Below, one piece after another: positions 12,063 through 22,028 of a DNA stretch of 64,000 bases (positions are counted from its first letter, which is position 1; each line of letters starts with the position of its first letter). Below the pieces are notes generated by a model. The model worked only from the letters and a program-made list of their open reading frames with translations. It was not told where the DNA came from and ran no database searches. Made by a program: the position numbers and the translations under genes. Source of the DNA: Sipunculus nudus (taxonomy: Eukaryota; Annelida; Sipuncula; Golfingiida; Sipunculidae); assembly GCA_026874595.1 (NCBI GenBank), contig CM049309.1, positions 29,887,033-29,951,032 on the forward strand. The letters run 5' to 3'.

Positions 12063-12855
12063 AAGGGAACAATGGGTCACGGCGTTCAGCTGTTATATAT
12101 GATAAAAAATATGATTTGGAGGAGGGGGTAGACAAATGCTATAGTTTCGTGTGGTGAAATAGCTGTATTATGAGAAGGTGTTAAACTCAAGTTTTGTAAG
12201 ATTTGGATAAAATCCTGCGATAAATGAAAAGAGGATTGATGTCATTTATATTATTTAGTCAGTTTTATTATGTAAATTTTAACTCGAGCATTTATTCAGT
12301 TTCAGTCAAACAAATTGTTGAGAATCTAGGATATAAAAATTATACAAATTTAAATAATGATCATAAATACCTGGTTTTATTGCTTTAAATTTTATTTAAA
12401 AATTAAAACTATTATATATTCACTTTTGAAAACTTTCACATCTACCTACACACTAAACATAGCAACAGTTCTATGACAATTATTTACATTATAGACATCA
12501 TAATGAGAACTTGTGTAAGATGTTATTTTTATCACATTTGAACATATTTATTTTTCTTAATACATGTATAAGAAAAAATGAAAAGTTGTCTCAGCTATAT
12601 AAAACTTATACCTGTGTAAATATTAACCCAAGGATCAGAACATCCAATATATTATACAAGGAGCAAACTGGAGATGGGCATGTTTAATTATATTAATTGA
12701 AAGAAAAGAATCAATAATATAAATTTTGATTATTTACACAGTGTCATATGACAGTTGATCCAGCCAGGAGTCTAAATGTCATTAGTCAAACATAATCACA
12801 TATTTAATGAGTACCTGTCTGAGTAATATTTTAAATATTTGACATTTTAATTTAA
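12063..12855 (-). repeat. Truncated family C copy
   Basis: It starts with ACAAGGGAACAATGGGTCAC, the complement of the family 3' end. It then follows the 3' part of the family in reverse: 12300-12390 aligns with the complement of 32041-32135, and 12600-12800 with the complement of 49630-49830. The 5' half is missing. Confidence 0.65.
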
Positions 12856-12879
12856 AAAAATACACTGGACACCACATCA

Positions 12880-13129
12880 GTTGGTTCCATCAGACCAGCA
12901 TATAAAAAGTCTCAAAACTTCTGCTCTGTATAGCCTTCACAAATCGTATTTTTCACAGAGCGCCGTTTTATCGCTCCCTGGTAGTTTCTCTGTTATGTAC
13001 CCGCACAGTCTCAGGACACTTTTTTTCTGGTCACACCGAGAGTGTACGACACATAGTCTCGCACCACAATCAGTCTGTCTCGCCAGCGCGATTCGCCAAT
13101 CACAGGCCGTGCCAATCACAGCCTGCATC

Positions 13130-13131
<2 letters not shown>
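12880..13131. promoter_or_regulatory. GC-rich block with paired CCAATCA boxes
   Basis: GCCAATCACAG occurs at about 13093 and again, with GCCAATCACAGCC, at about 13110. A TATAAAA lies at 12901-12907. The block is clearly less AT-rich than its flanks and could be a promoter. Open frames on both strands cross it but look like by-products. No gene start can be assigned. Confidence 0.25.

Positions 13132-13133
<2 letters not shown>

Positions 13134-13202
<69 letters not shown>
13134..13202. repeat. (TA)n microsatellite
   Basis: An uninterrupted TA dinucleotide run of about 34 units. Confidence 0.95.
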
Positions 13203-13205
<3 letters not shown>

Positions 13206-13455
13206 GTTCTAAAAACAGATTTGTCTAAACAGTCTCTTGGTCACAGCAATCAATCTTTTTGGGTTGAATTTTAACTAATGTAGACTGGTTACATACTGTC
13301 ACCAGAGAGCCGTGACTTAGGCATTGTGTTGCATATTCAAGTAGGGATAATAGCCAGATGATTGTTTTGATAATTTATTGTGCATTAATATGGAGTATCA
13401 TGTTTAGATAATAACGTGAGATAGTTAGTTATAGGACATATACGTGTCTCGTTAG

Positions 13456-13856
13456 ATGTTAATTTAAGGAGAGTTTAGTTGTAAAAGAGCACGTGTCTCG
13501 TCTGATGTTAATTTCAGTACGGTTTAATTTAGACAAAGCCGCCTCTGTTTTTCGATCGCTATTGTTAGTGATAGATGTTAATTTAAGGACTGTTTAGTTT
13601 AAGAGCGCACGTGTCTCGTCTAATGTTAATTTCAGTATGGTTTAATTTAGACGGAGCCGCCTCGCTCTCTTTTGCGATCGCTATTGTTTGTTGTAGATTT
13701 CAAAGGAAGTGATAGATGTTAATTTAAGGACTGTTTAGTTGTAAGAGAGCACGTGTCTCGTCTGATGTTAATTTCAGTACGGTTTAAATTAGACGGAGCC
13801 GCCTCTGTTTTGTGATCGCTATTGTTTGTTGTAGATTTCAAAGTAAGTGCATCTAT
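13456..13856. repeat. Three tandem units of 119-141 bp
   Basis: Units start at 13456, 13575 and 13716, each with ATGTTAATTTAAGGA. Each contains CACGTGTCTCGTC (an E-box core), a second ATGTTAATTTCAGTA and a GCGATCGCTATTG or similar block. A fourth, partial unit precedes at about 13395. The array sits directly before a TATAAATA (13900-13907) and a TGACGTCA (13969-13976), so it could be a repeated upstream element of a retroelement LTR or a promoter. Confidence 0.8.
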
Positions 13857-15040
13857 GTAAATTAGATTTTCTCACACACTGTTACCAGAGGCTTTTCCTT
13901 ATAAATATTCGCGCAGTGATTGACGGTCAGCGTAATGTAAAGATTTGGCGGAGGACAATAGGAAGTTGTGACGTCAGCAAGCATTTATTAGGAGGGGAGT
14001 GGGACTTTTTCGGGAGACGGGCCCGTTTCAGCGTACCGTGTGAGGTATATACTGACAATACCTACAGCAATCCTGGGACCGGTCTGCTTATATCACAGTG
14101 GAGATAGCTGAGTTGTGGTGTCTACAAGTGTAGTTAGTCGATGTCTGAGGAAGCCACAAGTTATATCAAGGTCTTTAGAGCAGCAGAAAAAAAAAACGCA
14201 TTTTTCATAAACGCATTACCATTAAGGTACAAAATGTTGCTGTGTGGAAGCTTATTCTGGTACCAGGTCTGGATGATTCCAGGAGATATCAGCTGTGAGA
14301 GACTGTGATTCAACGCTCAGAAAGAATAGTCTGTGCGCGGTAAGTGGACTGTGAAATGTGTTTACACAGCATGAGATTGAGGACTACAGAAACTCCTTTA
14401 ATACAGGTCAGTGTTATATCCCACTGTTATGTGTGTGCGCGATAGCCAAGTGGTTAGGAACCGAGTAAATAGGAACTTTGCCGCTTCCCGTAATTATTTG
14501 TCATTATTTATGTGATCATATTTATTCGCCTCTCCAGAGAATGTAAGTAACTTATTTTAATATATATTATTGTTTGGTTAACACAGGTCTTATTTTTATT
14601 TTTTTTTTTGGAGTGTACGTATGTATGAGTTCAGCCAGTTGGTCTGACTTTTAGAAGAACCTAGACGTTCACATCTTTGCCGGCGTGACCCATACTAACC
14701 AAGTATAGTTTTGGTCTGTTTTTACCAATAACTTTATCATTAACAAATTAGTTAAATCAGGTAAGAAATAGGTCATATCAACCAATTCCAGTTGTTTAGA
14801 CCAATGGACGCACTGCTGCTTTCACTCCGATTTTCAGTTGATTTATTCTCCGGATTCGGTAGAAGTCTTGTAACAAGCTGTTCTTCAGATTCGGGTTCCT
14901 TTGGTGCAGGTTTCAAGATGGAAACAAAAATTACGCCCGAATGTGGAATTGAACCTGTGACAACCCGGATACAAGTCAGATGTTTTGCCCTTCAGCCAAT
15001 AAACCTTGCTTCACTTGTAACTGACCAGGAGCACTTTTGT
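13857..15040. other. Unassigned, promoter-like signals at its start
   Basis: It holds TATAAATATTCGCG at 13900, a CRE-like TGACGTCA at 13969, and an A-box-like GATAGCCAAGTGGTTAGGAA near 14450. No coding exon was recognised. Phrases such as TTTGGTC and ACCAATA begin to appear at about 14700 and become dense after 15040. Confidence 0.35.
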
Positions 15041-15310
15041 GTCTGATGTGAAACTGACCAATCTGTTTGGTTAGAGCTTGTCCAAACTATAGGTAAAAAT
15101 AACCAATATGTTGGTAAAATCAACCATTTTAACTCGACCAATTACATTGGTAAAATATATGCAACTAAAAGGTCGACCAATAAAATTTGGTCAAAATGAC
15201 CAATCGTTTTAGTTAGTTCATGACCGCGAGTTGGTTCAAATAACCAATGTGTTGGTTAACTCTACCGATATCATATCAACCAACCGAATTGGTCAAATAC
15301 TGTTGAAGTG
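15041..15310. repeat. Array of ACCAAT/TTGGT motifs
   Basis: About eight ACCAA(T) and seven TTGGT motifs occur in 270 bp, often as pairs with a short gap (ACCAATATGTTGGT near 15103, ACCAATGTGTTGGT near 15243). Spacing is about 15-30 bp with A/T-rich filler. It may be a degenerate tandem repeat with a palindromic unit or a CCAAT-box array. Confidence 0.7.
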
Positions 15311-15315
15311 GTTAA

Positions 15316-15381
15316 TTTGGCGCGTCAGAATTTTCGCGCTTTTTTCATTTTACAGCATTAGCGCAGTTCGAATTTTCGCGC
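15316..15381. promoter_or_regulatory. Three E2F-like sites
   Basis: TTTGGCGC at 15316-15323, TTTTCGCGC at 15331-15339 and TTTTCGCGC at 15373-15381 match the E2F/DP consensus. They directly follow the ACCAAT/TTGGT array. CCAAT next to E2F sites is typical of cell-cycle promoters, but no gene start was found nearby. Confidence 0.3.
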
Positions 15382-16122
15382 AAATCCGTATGTATGGGGA
15401 ATTCAATTTGTTTCAAATTATCAAAATATTTAAACGATTACATAAAAAATGTAAGGCAACCTACCTTCCACCCAACAAGCTTCGGGTGATCACTGGTGAT
15501 TGCATATACATACATGCTACGGGTTAGTGAGTACCGTGATTGCACGGGGCAGACAATTCGTAGGGCCTAATTATCCGGAGTAATCACGTTTGATGATGCT
15601 GTGGTACTGCACCCAGACACGCTGTTTGACATACGAGTAAATTGTAGACTTGCTCAACAACAGCAACTGTGATTACAAACTATTAGCAGCCAGCTATGTG
15701 TGAACAACAAACAGAGCTGACCACAATCGCTTCTGGCTCCCAGTCATACTTCAAAATCATTTAGATGGGGTTCTAAAGGTCTCCAAAGGCTATTTGTTTC
15801 ACAGTTTTTCTACGTATTACAATCAAGCAGATTGGTTTTCAGCTTAGATATCACTTGATATGAAATCGTATTTTGAGCAACATGACTAACGTTTCTCTAA
15901 CATCCTCGTTGAGGAACCCTCAACTCAAGCGACCCCGCAAGGAAGGATTACCAGACCCACGTGGCCTTATGTCAGGCGAGAACGCTGCAGTCTTCCAAAC
16001 GATCGCATGGATAAGCTAACAACACCACAATCGGCCGAGGGGTGAATACCAAAGTTACGATAAAAACTATACTTTTGTGCATACAAAATAAATTTTGTAT
16101 ATAAGACAGTGTTGTTCGTTTT

Positions 16123-16708
16123 CTAAGTGTCCCATCATTAACGATCTAAAGGCACAAGATCGTCTATACAATTCTCCATTACTCTTTACTTGTATCTTAC
16201 AATATACAATTGTTGTTCATTTTCTCAGAGTCCCAAGCCAAATGAAGTATACGCTCATCGAGCAGCTACAGGTTGCTGCGGTCAAGACCTCAGCCCTGCG
16301 CGCTCCTTAAGCATGTTCTCCGAGCCAACAGCCGCAGTGCCACACCAAGCCAAGCAGGGAGCCGTAGAGGGCGCCATCGTCTCTCCTGGGTCGTAGTCCT
16401 TGTTAGAAAGCTACAGCATCCACAGCCACAAAGCCAGAAGCAACCCGCATTCCCTCCACCGATTCCAGCAGCGGAGACCCAGCCATGCCATTCGAGAGCC
16501 GAACTCGATCCTTGTGAACGACCCTACTTCGAGACCCAAAGCCCTTTTACTTGCGATTTCGGCCATTTGGACCGTTTAACCAGGTTTACCGGTTATGCAA
16601 GTTTTGCAAGTTATTTCGTCATCGGCATCTCAGAGTCCCATCATTAACGATCTATAGGCACAAGATCGTCTATACAATTCTCCATTACTCTTTACTTGTA
16701 TCTTACAA
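16123..16708. repeat. GC-rich segment between two 83-bp direct repeats
   Basis: Near-identical direct repeats (GTCCCATCATTAACGATCTA to CTTGTATCTTACAATA) lie at about 16127-16206 and 16634-16710. They enclose about 430 bp of GC-richer sequence with a 124-codon open frame (16273-16647) that shows no known family pattern. The layout resembles a very small terminal-repeat retroelement or a local duplication. Confidence 0.6.
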
Positions 16709-16849
16709 TAGAGTCGGCACCTGACGGTAAAAAAGAAAACTACACGGACATGTCTGGCATGTTCGAAATAACGCGTGTTCTATATTCAGCCGAAATCACG
16801 ATCCCGCGAAAATAAAACCCCGCTAACAAAACCACTTCCACAGTATTTG

Positions 16850-17590
16850 ACCAATCTTTTTTTGTTTTGTTTAATTCTCTCTGGGATCACTTTTTGAAAT
16901 ATCGAAGAATTTTTCTTCATGATATTGGAGAAGAAGATTTTCAAAGGTTTTAAATTTCTGGCTTTTATCCTGTAAAATGTAACATTTTACGTGTGACTGC
17001 ATAAAAATTAGTGACGCTAGATCCTGCTGTTCCTAAGATACATTATGGCTTAATGTAAAGAAGATGGATGAACCCGCACAGTAAAGGTCATTGCAGGTGG
17101 GGCCGCATTTTCGAATATGAGCTCATGAGTCCTGTGACCAACATCTGCATATAATTTGGTGAAGACAGCTCCAGCTGTTTCTGTGATTGTAATTTTAGTA
17201 TGCTTATTTGGCAAAATGACTAAGTTCAGCTGCCTGTAACTCGGCAAAAATTCACCGAACTCTAACCATTCGAACAAACATTCCTGGAATCATTTCTATG
17301 AAATACTGGATTTGGCTTGACAGTTTCAGAGAAGAAGGTATTTATAGGGTTTCTATTGCTCTTTCCCTGTAAAAAGCAGTTAAATAAAGATGGTGCCAAA
17401 TTAAACTCAATCCGATAAGGTTTGACATGTAACTGATTCTTCCATAAAATATGGCGCTGCTAGATCCGACGGTTTTTGAGATAGATGGGTTAACATACGG
17501 TTAACTTCCGGTTGGCATGCTGAGATGAACGGACGTGTTTGGGGCCTCGGACCGGGCACATTGAAAGGACTTGTTTGCCTCAAATTATCT
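16850..17590 (-). repeat. Family A copy, diverged
   Basis: It shares with 1-1318 the series GGTGAAGACAGCTCCAGC (about 17157), CAGCTGCCTGTAACTCGGC (about 17228) and GATCCGACGGTTTTTGAGA (about 17463). The head of the family is lost or diverged. It ends just before the LINE ORF1 remnant. Confidence 0.65.
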
Positions 17591-17725
17591 AACATAGTCA
17601 ATGGAAACTAGGAATAAAAGGCTACAAAAAAGCAAGCAAATGGACAAATACAAAAATATTTGGTAACTGAGAGAAAAGAAAGGTCTTGATCACAAAGTGG
17701 GAAAATTAGCTCCACAGAGAAAGTC

Positions 17726-18533
17726 ATGGCGGAAGCGGAGGAAAGACGGATAGAAGGTGAGCTTGGTTCTCTTCAAGATACAGATATTGGCAGGAAACTA
17801 AACATATTTAAAGAGACTATGATAGGTGCCATGGACACGCTCAGAATTTCGCTCAGTTAGGAAATTGACACAAAATTCAGGCAATTAAAGCAGAACACTG
17901 ACAATAAAGAAGAGAAAATAACCAAGTTAACCCAAAGCCTTCAATTTTCACACAACCAGACAGACGAGTATAAAGAGAAGGTAGAAAAAATGTCAGAAGA
18001 GAACCAAAAATTAGTATCAGAAGTGAACGGTATCAAGAAAATTCAGGAAAACCTAGAAAGAGAACTGAAAGAAACAAAAACAGAGATGTGGAGAAAAATA
18101 AATGAATTGGAAAGGTATTCGAGAGAATTTAATATCCGCATAGCGGGACTTGGTGAAATAGAGGAGAAAATTGCTTGAAAGTAGCGGCTCGGTTGTTAAC
18201 AGAAAAGCGGTTACTGGGTGAACTCTCAGTCAGCGAAATTGAAAGCAATATTAAAAATGCGCACCGCACTGGCATTTTGTTTCTTATTAACAACGCCATA
18301 TTATTGTGTAGTTTGTTAAAAGGACGGACCGGAATGCAGTTTTGAAAGCGGCGAAAACACAGCTTAACAGAGACGGGCAAATAAAGATCTTTGAAGATCT
18401 AAAAAAGACGAAATATGAACTCAAAAGACTGGCCTTACCGCAAATGCGTGAAGCATACAATGACGGACTGAAAGCAACATTCTATCGGGGGAAACTTATA
18501 ATAGACGGAAAGCACGTGGACATTCAGGGCTAA
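17726..18533 (+). pseudogene. L1-like LINE ORF1 remnant
   Basis: The ATG at 17726 opens a frame with an in-frame TAG at 17858-17860. It then runs on with Lys/Glu-rich coiled coil to WRKINELERYSREFNIRIAG, the start of the RNA-recognition (Transposase_22) domain. It stops at 18178. A shifted frame continues with LSVSEIESNIKNAHRTG, and after a loss of sequence a further frame gives VLKAAKTQLNRDGQIKIFED. The order coiled coil, RRM, C-terminal domain and the final LIIDGK match L1 ORF1 RNA-binding proteins. At least one nonsense and two frame changes make it dead. No ORF2 follows on the same strand. Confidence 0.75.
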
Positions 18534-18539
18534 AGACAT

Positions 18540-18833
18540 TTATTGAACTGAAAGCACCTTTATGGGAACCATTCAACAATGTTGAAATTATTATAAGGCT
18601 ATAAACTTTAACAATTTTAATAACTGGCCATGCTGTGTATGGTTTCTCCTTAAAGTCTGTACCGAATATTCATTTTGAATCAGTTAATACTATCAATTAC
18701 AAAGGACTTGTTGTGAATGTATTTGATTTATATGCTATGTGACATTGTCATAGATATTGAACATCACAGTTATTTACAACACTTTTTTATTATACAAATA
18801 AACATATACAAAAAAATGACAACATACATATTG
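18540..18833. other. AT-rich spacer after LINE ORF1
   Basis: No recognisable gene or repeat. ORF2 would be expected here in an intact LINE and is absent. Confidence 0.4.
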
Positions 18834-19564
18834 TTGCATGGACGTCACCCGGACATCGGAGGATGGCGCCACGAAGTGGTGTGGCCGCCCCCGTTTCCAC
18901 GCTTATGGATCCACCCCGCTATCAGTGACTACTGACGCGCTTTGAGAAACATAAAAACTATTCTGGAACCATTCAGTACTGGTTTTGCAGTTCTGACGGC
19001 GCTATCGTTTCTCTCAAGCAAAACCACAAACTTCTGCGGTTTCCACCCATTGTTGAAAGCCTATAAAACGAACTCGCCTGCAGTACGAGGCGGGACTATT
19101 GACTTTGCTCCGCCACGTTGCTATTATCCCCGGGGACCGTGACCGTGGGCTCTTGGTCCCCAAGCCCACGGAATGCCATGAACCACGCCATGAACTTTAT
19201 TATTTAGGAAGAGGAGAGACTTTATGTTTGTTTGGTGCCACATGGATTAATACAGGACTTCAGTTTTGTGTGTGCCCGAATTATGTGTTGATGATGGACT
19301 TCAGTTTCTCGTATACCGGATTCAGTTAAGTATTTCGTTGCAGTTTGTTATTTAGAGACTCGGTTTTCTTCAGAGACTTGGTTATAAATTACGTTATGTA
19401 TTGACTATTATATTATTTGTGTACGATTGTAAATATTGTAATATAGGAATATAGTACTGTTTTTGCACCCATATTTTGGTTACGTATTCATTTGAAGAGA
19501 ACGTGTCTGAGCATATGTGTTACGGTTCGGCCGGAGTTGTTTGGTGTGAAAAGGGACCGTAACA
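18834..19564. other. GC-rich block with TATA box, LTR-like
   Basis: It starts TGTTGCATGGACG and ends GGACCGTAACA. It contains GCCTATAAAACGAACTC (about 19059-19075) followed by GC-rich sequence. A perfect 9-bp inverted repeat, TGTTACGGT (19518-19526) and ACCGTAACA (19556-19564), lies at its end; TGTTAC...GTAACA ends are seen in some Gypsy LTRs. No retrotransposon coding region adjoins it and no exact target duplication was found, so solo LTR is only a guess. Confidence 0.3.
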
Positions 19565-19735
19565 ATATACAAAGAACAAAAAACGAACATAACACAATGT
19601 TACACATACACAAGTTAGAGCATATTCATGTTCATATGTATGAGCTTATGATGAGCATGTAAATAAAATTAATTAAAGTTGCTCAGTTATAAATCAAATC
19701 AAAGTTACAATATTTCCAGGTTTCTTAACATTCTG

Positions 19736-20020
19736 TCAAATTCCATGTTTTTCTGCAATTTTTCTCTCAATATCATAGTACTTTTTCAATCTGTGAATAA
19801 AGCTGTGAATAGTTGGATTAACATTATTAAATCTACAATCATACAGGTATTTTTCCCCTATTAATAATACAATGTTTTCCAGTTTTCTTAAATTATTTTC
19901 TTCTGTTATTCCCAATATAACATTGTTAATATACAATCCTCCCATCTTATATTAAAAGAAAATATTGTACATGTTTCAACTTCATGCCAAAATGTTTTGC
20001 TAATTCCACAATTTAATAAG
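19736..20020 (-). pseudogene. L1-like LINE ORF2, extreme C-terminal remnant
   Basis: Minus-strand reading from 19945 gives 69 residues with VILGITEENNLRKLENIVLL, IGEKYLYDCRFN, NPTIHSFIHRLKKYYDIE and a final IAEKHG. This is the region after the zf-RVT motif in L1-type ORF2. Just upstream, in another frame, ISKTFWHEVE continues the family pattern, so there is a frameshift near 19960. The fragment corresponds to the end of the copy at 10421-11144 (LLMKRFI, ICRCEE) and is probably of the same LINE lineage. Confidence 0.65.
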
Positions 20021-20022
20021 AA

Positions 20023-20216
20023 AGCAGTTAAATAAAGTTTGGTGCCAAAATAAGCTCAATATGATAAAGTTTGACTGATTCTTCCATATATAAAATTTGG
20101 CGCTGCTAAATCCGACTTTTTTTTTTTTTTTTTTTTAGATAGATGGATTAACAAACGGACGACGGCGGACGGATGACGCTGCGCCATCGCATAAGCTCAC
20201 ATGCAGGTTCGCTAAA
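20023..20216 (-). repeat. Family A head fragment
   Basis: It repeats GCAGTTAAATAAAG and GGCGCTGCTAAATCCGAC, also seen at 17374-17470. It ends with the family head (complement of TTTTTAGCGAACCTGCATGTG). A T run of about 20 bases lies at 20119-20138. Confidence 0.7.
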
Positions 20217-20336
20217 AATAAGACTATATACATACCCAGTAAAGGGCACTTGTAAACTAACGCAAAATTTGCATGTTTATCTCAAATATTCTTTTAGATT
20301 TCCTCAAAATAAGACGATTTGTATTAGACTAGGATT

Positions 20337-20462
20337 TGGACCTGCACTCGAGATCCAAATGACTCGCACTCGAAGAAGGCGGACTTGGACTCAAACCTCA
20401 AGGACTCGGATTTGGACTTGGACTCGAGTGCCTTAGACTCAGACTTCCACTCGGACTCGGAT
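20337..20462. repeat. Degenerate GGACTC/T hexamer repeat
   Basis: Repeated GGACT, ACTCG and ACTTGGACTC phrases run through the whole stretch with point changes. Confidence 0.8.
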
Positions 20463-20499
20463 AAACTGTGACTTCATCACTGAATGGAAGAACTGCGTT

Positions 20500-20870
20500 T
20501 AAAGATCACATATGATGGGGGAACCATGTACATATATGATATGACAGAGATTTGATAGAGTTTATTTATAAAGCGCAAATATTATATACATTTCAACAAT
20601 TAAATGATGGAAGGATCGTGCCTATATATATAAATATATGACTCAAGCATCAAGGATGCATACAGATGACACCTGAGCTAAGAACCAAAAATGTTTATAT
20701 CACATATATAATGGAAGAATCACGGATATGTATGCGACATGTGAGAGAAGAACCATGGACATATATATAATCTGAACGGACAACCATGAATATAAATGAC
20801 ATCAGAACCATGGTATAAATATGTGACATCTGAGGGAAATACCACGGGAGTATATGATATCCGAGGGGAG
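20500..20870. repeat. Degenerate tandem repeat of about 30 bp
   Basis: The phrases ACCATGGACATATAT, GACATCTGAG and AGAACCATGG recur in a regular order about nine times, with substitutions. It leads directly into the GA/TA microsatellite block. Confidence 0.6.
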
Positions 20871-20879
20871 AAGATTAAG

Positions 20880-20986
20880 AGAGATTGAGAGAGAGAGAGA
20901 ATATATATATATATGAGAGAGAGAGAGAATATATATATATATATGAGAGAGAGAGAATATATATATATATATGAGAGAGAGAGAGA

Positions 20987-21048
<62 letters not shown>
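20880..21048. repeat. Alternating (GA)n/(TA)n microsatellite
   Basis: Blocks of GAGAGAGA alternate four times with blocks of ATATATATAT before a final GA run of about 44 bases. The alternation gives a higher-order period of roughly 35-38 bp. Open frames of Ser-Leu and Ile-Tyr on the minus strand are by-products. Confidence 0.9.
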
Positions 21049-21049
<1 letters not shown>

Positions 21050-21050
<1 letters not shown>

Positions 21051-22020
21051 CTGAACGACCACCGGTCTAAAAAGACCCCCTGTCTATTAAGACCACGCTT
21101 GAGTAAACTAAGACATTCACATTGGTTATAACTGACTTGTAATAATAAGACCACTTCTGATTTAGACAAGTCCCACGGGTCGTCTTATTACACAGGTACA
21201 CTGTATACATATTAATATTAAATTAACTAATTATTATAAATAATTATTATAATAAATTATTATTTTTAGGCACGTCGGAATGGCTTTGCTTTAATAAAAC
21301 TAACTCAGTGTTAATATTCTATGACGGGTACGTATACTATTGTCTACGACACCACAACCATCTGCAGGATCTCCGCTTTAAGCCATAAAAGTGGCGTGGT
21401 TCCTGATACAAAAAATAATAAAATAAAATTGTTTACTTTTTTGCATTCCTATGAATGGTGCATAGATGTTCGGGTTAGTTTGGAATCTACATTTACATCA
21501 AAATATTCCCTGCAGTCGCTCTGGATTCGCACGATCATGCCACGGCCAACCACTGTATATTAAACGTTTTCCCTTTATTGTCAAGTTATGATGCCTGTCT
21601 CGCCATGTTTTTAGCGATAGTCCTTTGCCGGCCGTTCAGTCAGAAGTCCGTTAACAGCAAACACGTTACTTGGAAACCGTTTCGTTTGCAGACTTGACAA
21701 TTGGCATACAGTTTTCTTGGGGTAAAATATATTACCATATACCTGATACTAGATCAAGGTGACATTCCTTAAATAAATTGAGAAGAAACCCCCGTTTTAC
21801 ATTGAGATTCTATTGTACCAAGTCATGATTGCCTTGACTATTAAAATCACTTTTGTTGTTTGACATTGTCAGTGTTTGGCATATAGATTTCGCAGTATAT
21901 TTTCAATGTACATGTTAGAAATCAGCTCAGTATAATGTGTTTTTTTTATGACAATGTCAATTATTCCATACATACAAGACAACCCGGTACAGTTAGTAGT
22001 GTAACCCATATGCAACTGGC
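21050..22020. other. Intergenic, no gene recognised
   Basis: GTCTAAAAAGACCCC-like phrases at 21064-21180 may be a TIR-type repeat fragment. The stretch 21907-21996 is repeated in diverged form at 23476-23725 (ACAATGTCAA and CAAGACAACCCG shared), on the far side of the hAT insertion. Confidence 0.45.
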
Positions 22021-22028
22021 CTATGTAC

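Noticed and set aside
16273-16647. 124-codon open frame
   Set aside because: No recognisable domain; overlapping frames of similar length on the same strand suggest only GC-rich composition. Kept as a repeat-flanked segment.
18834-19564. Full LTR retrotransposon
   Set aside because: No second LTR, primer-binding site or coding region was found, and no exact target duplication.
20720-21169. 149-codon Ser-Leu/Ile-Tyr open frame on the minus strand
   Set aside because: Translation of GA and TA microsatellites.
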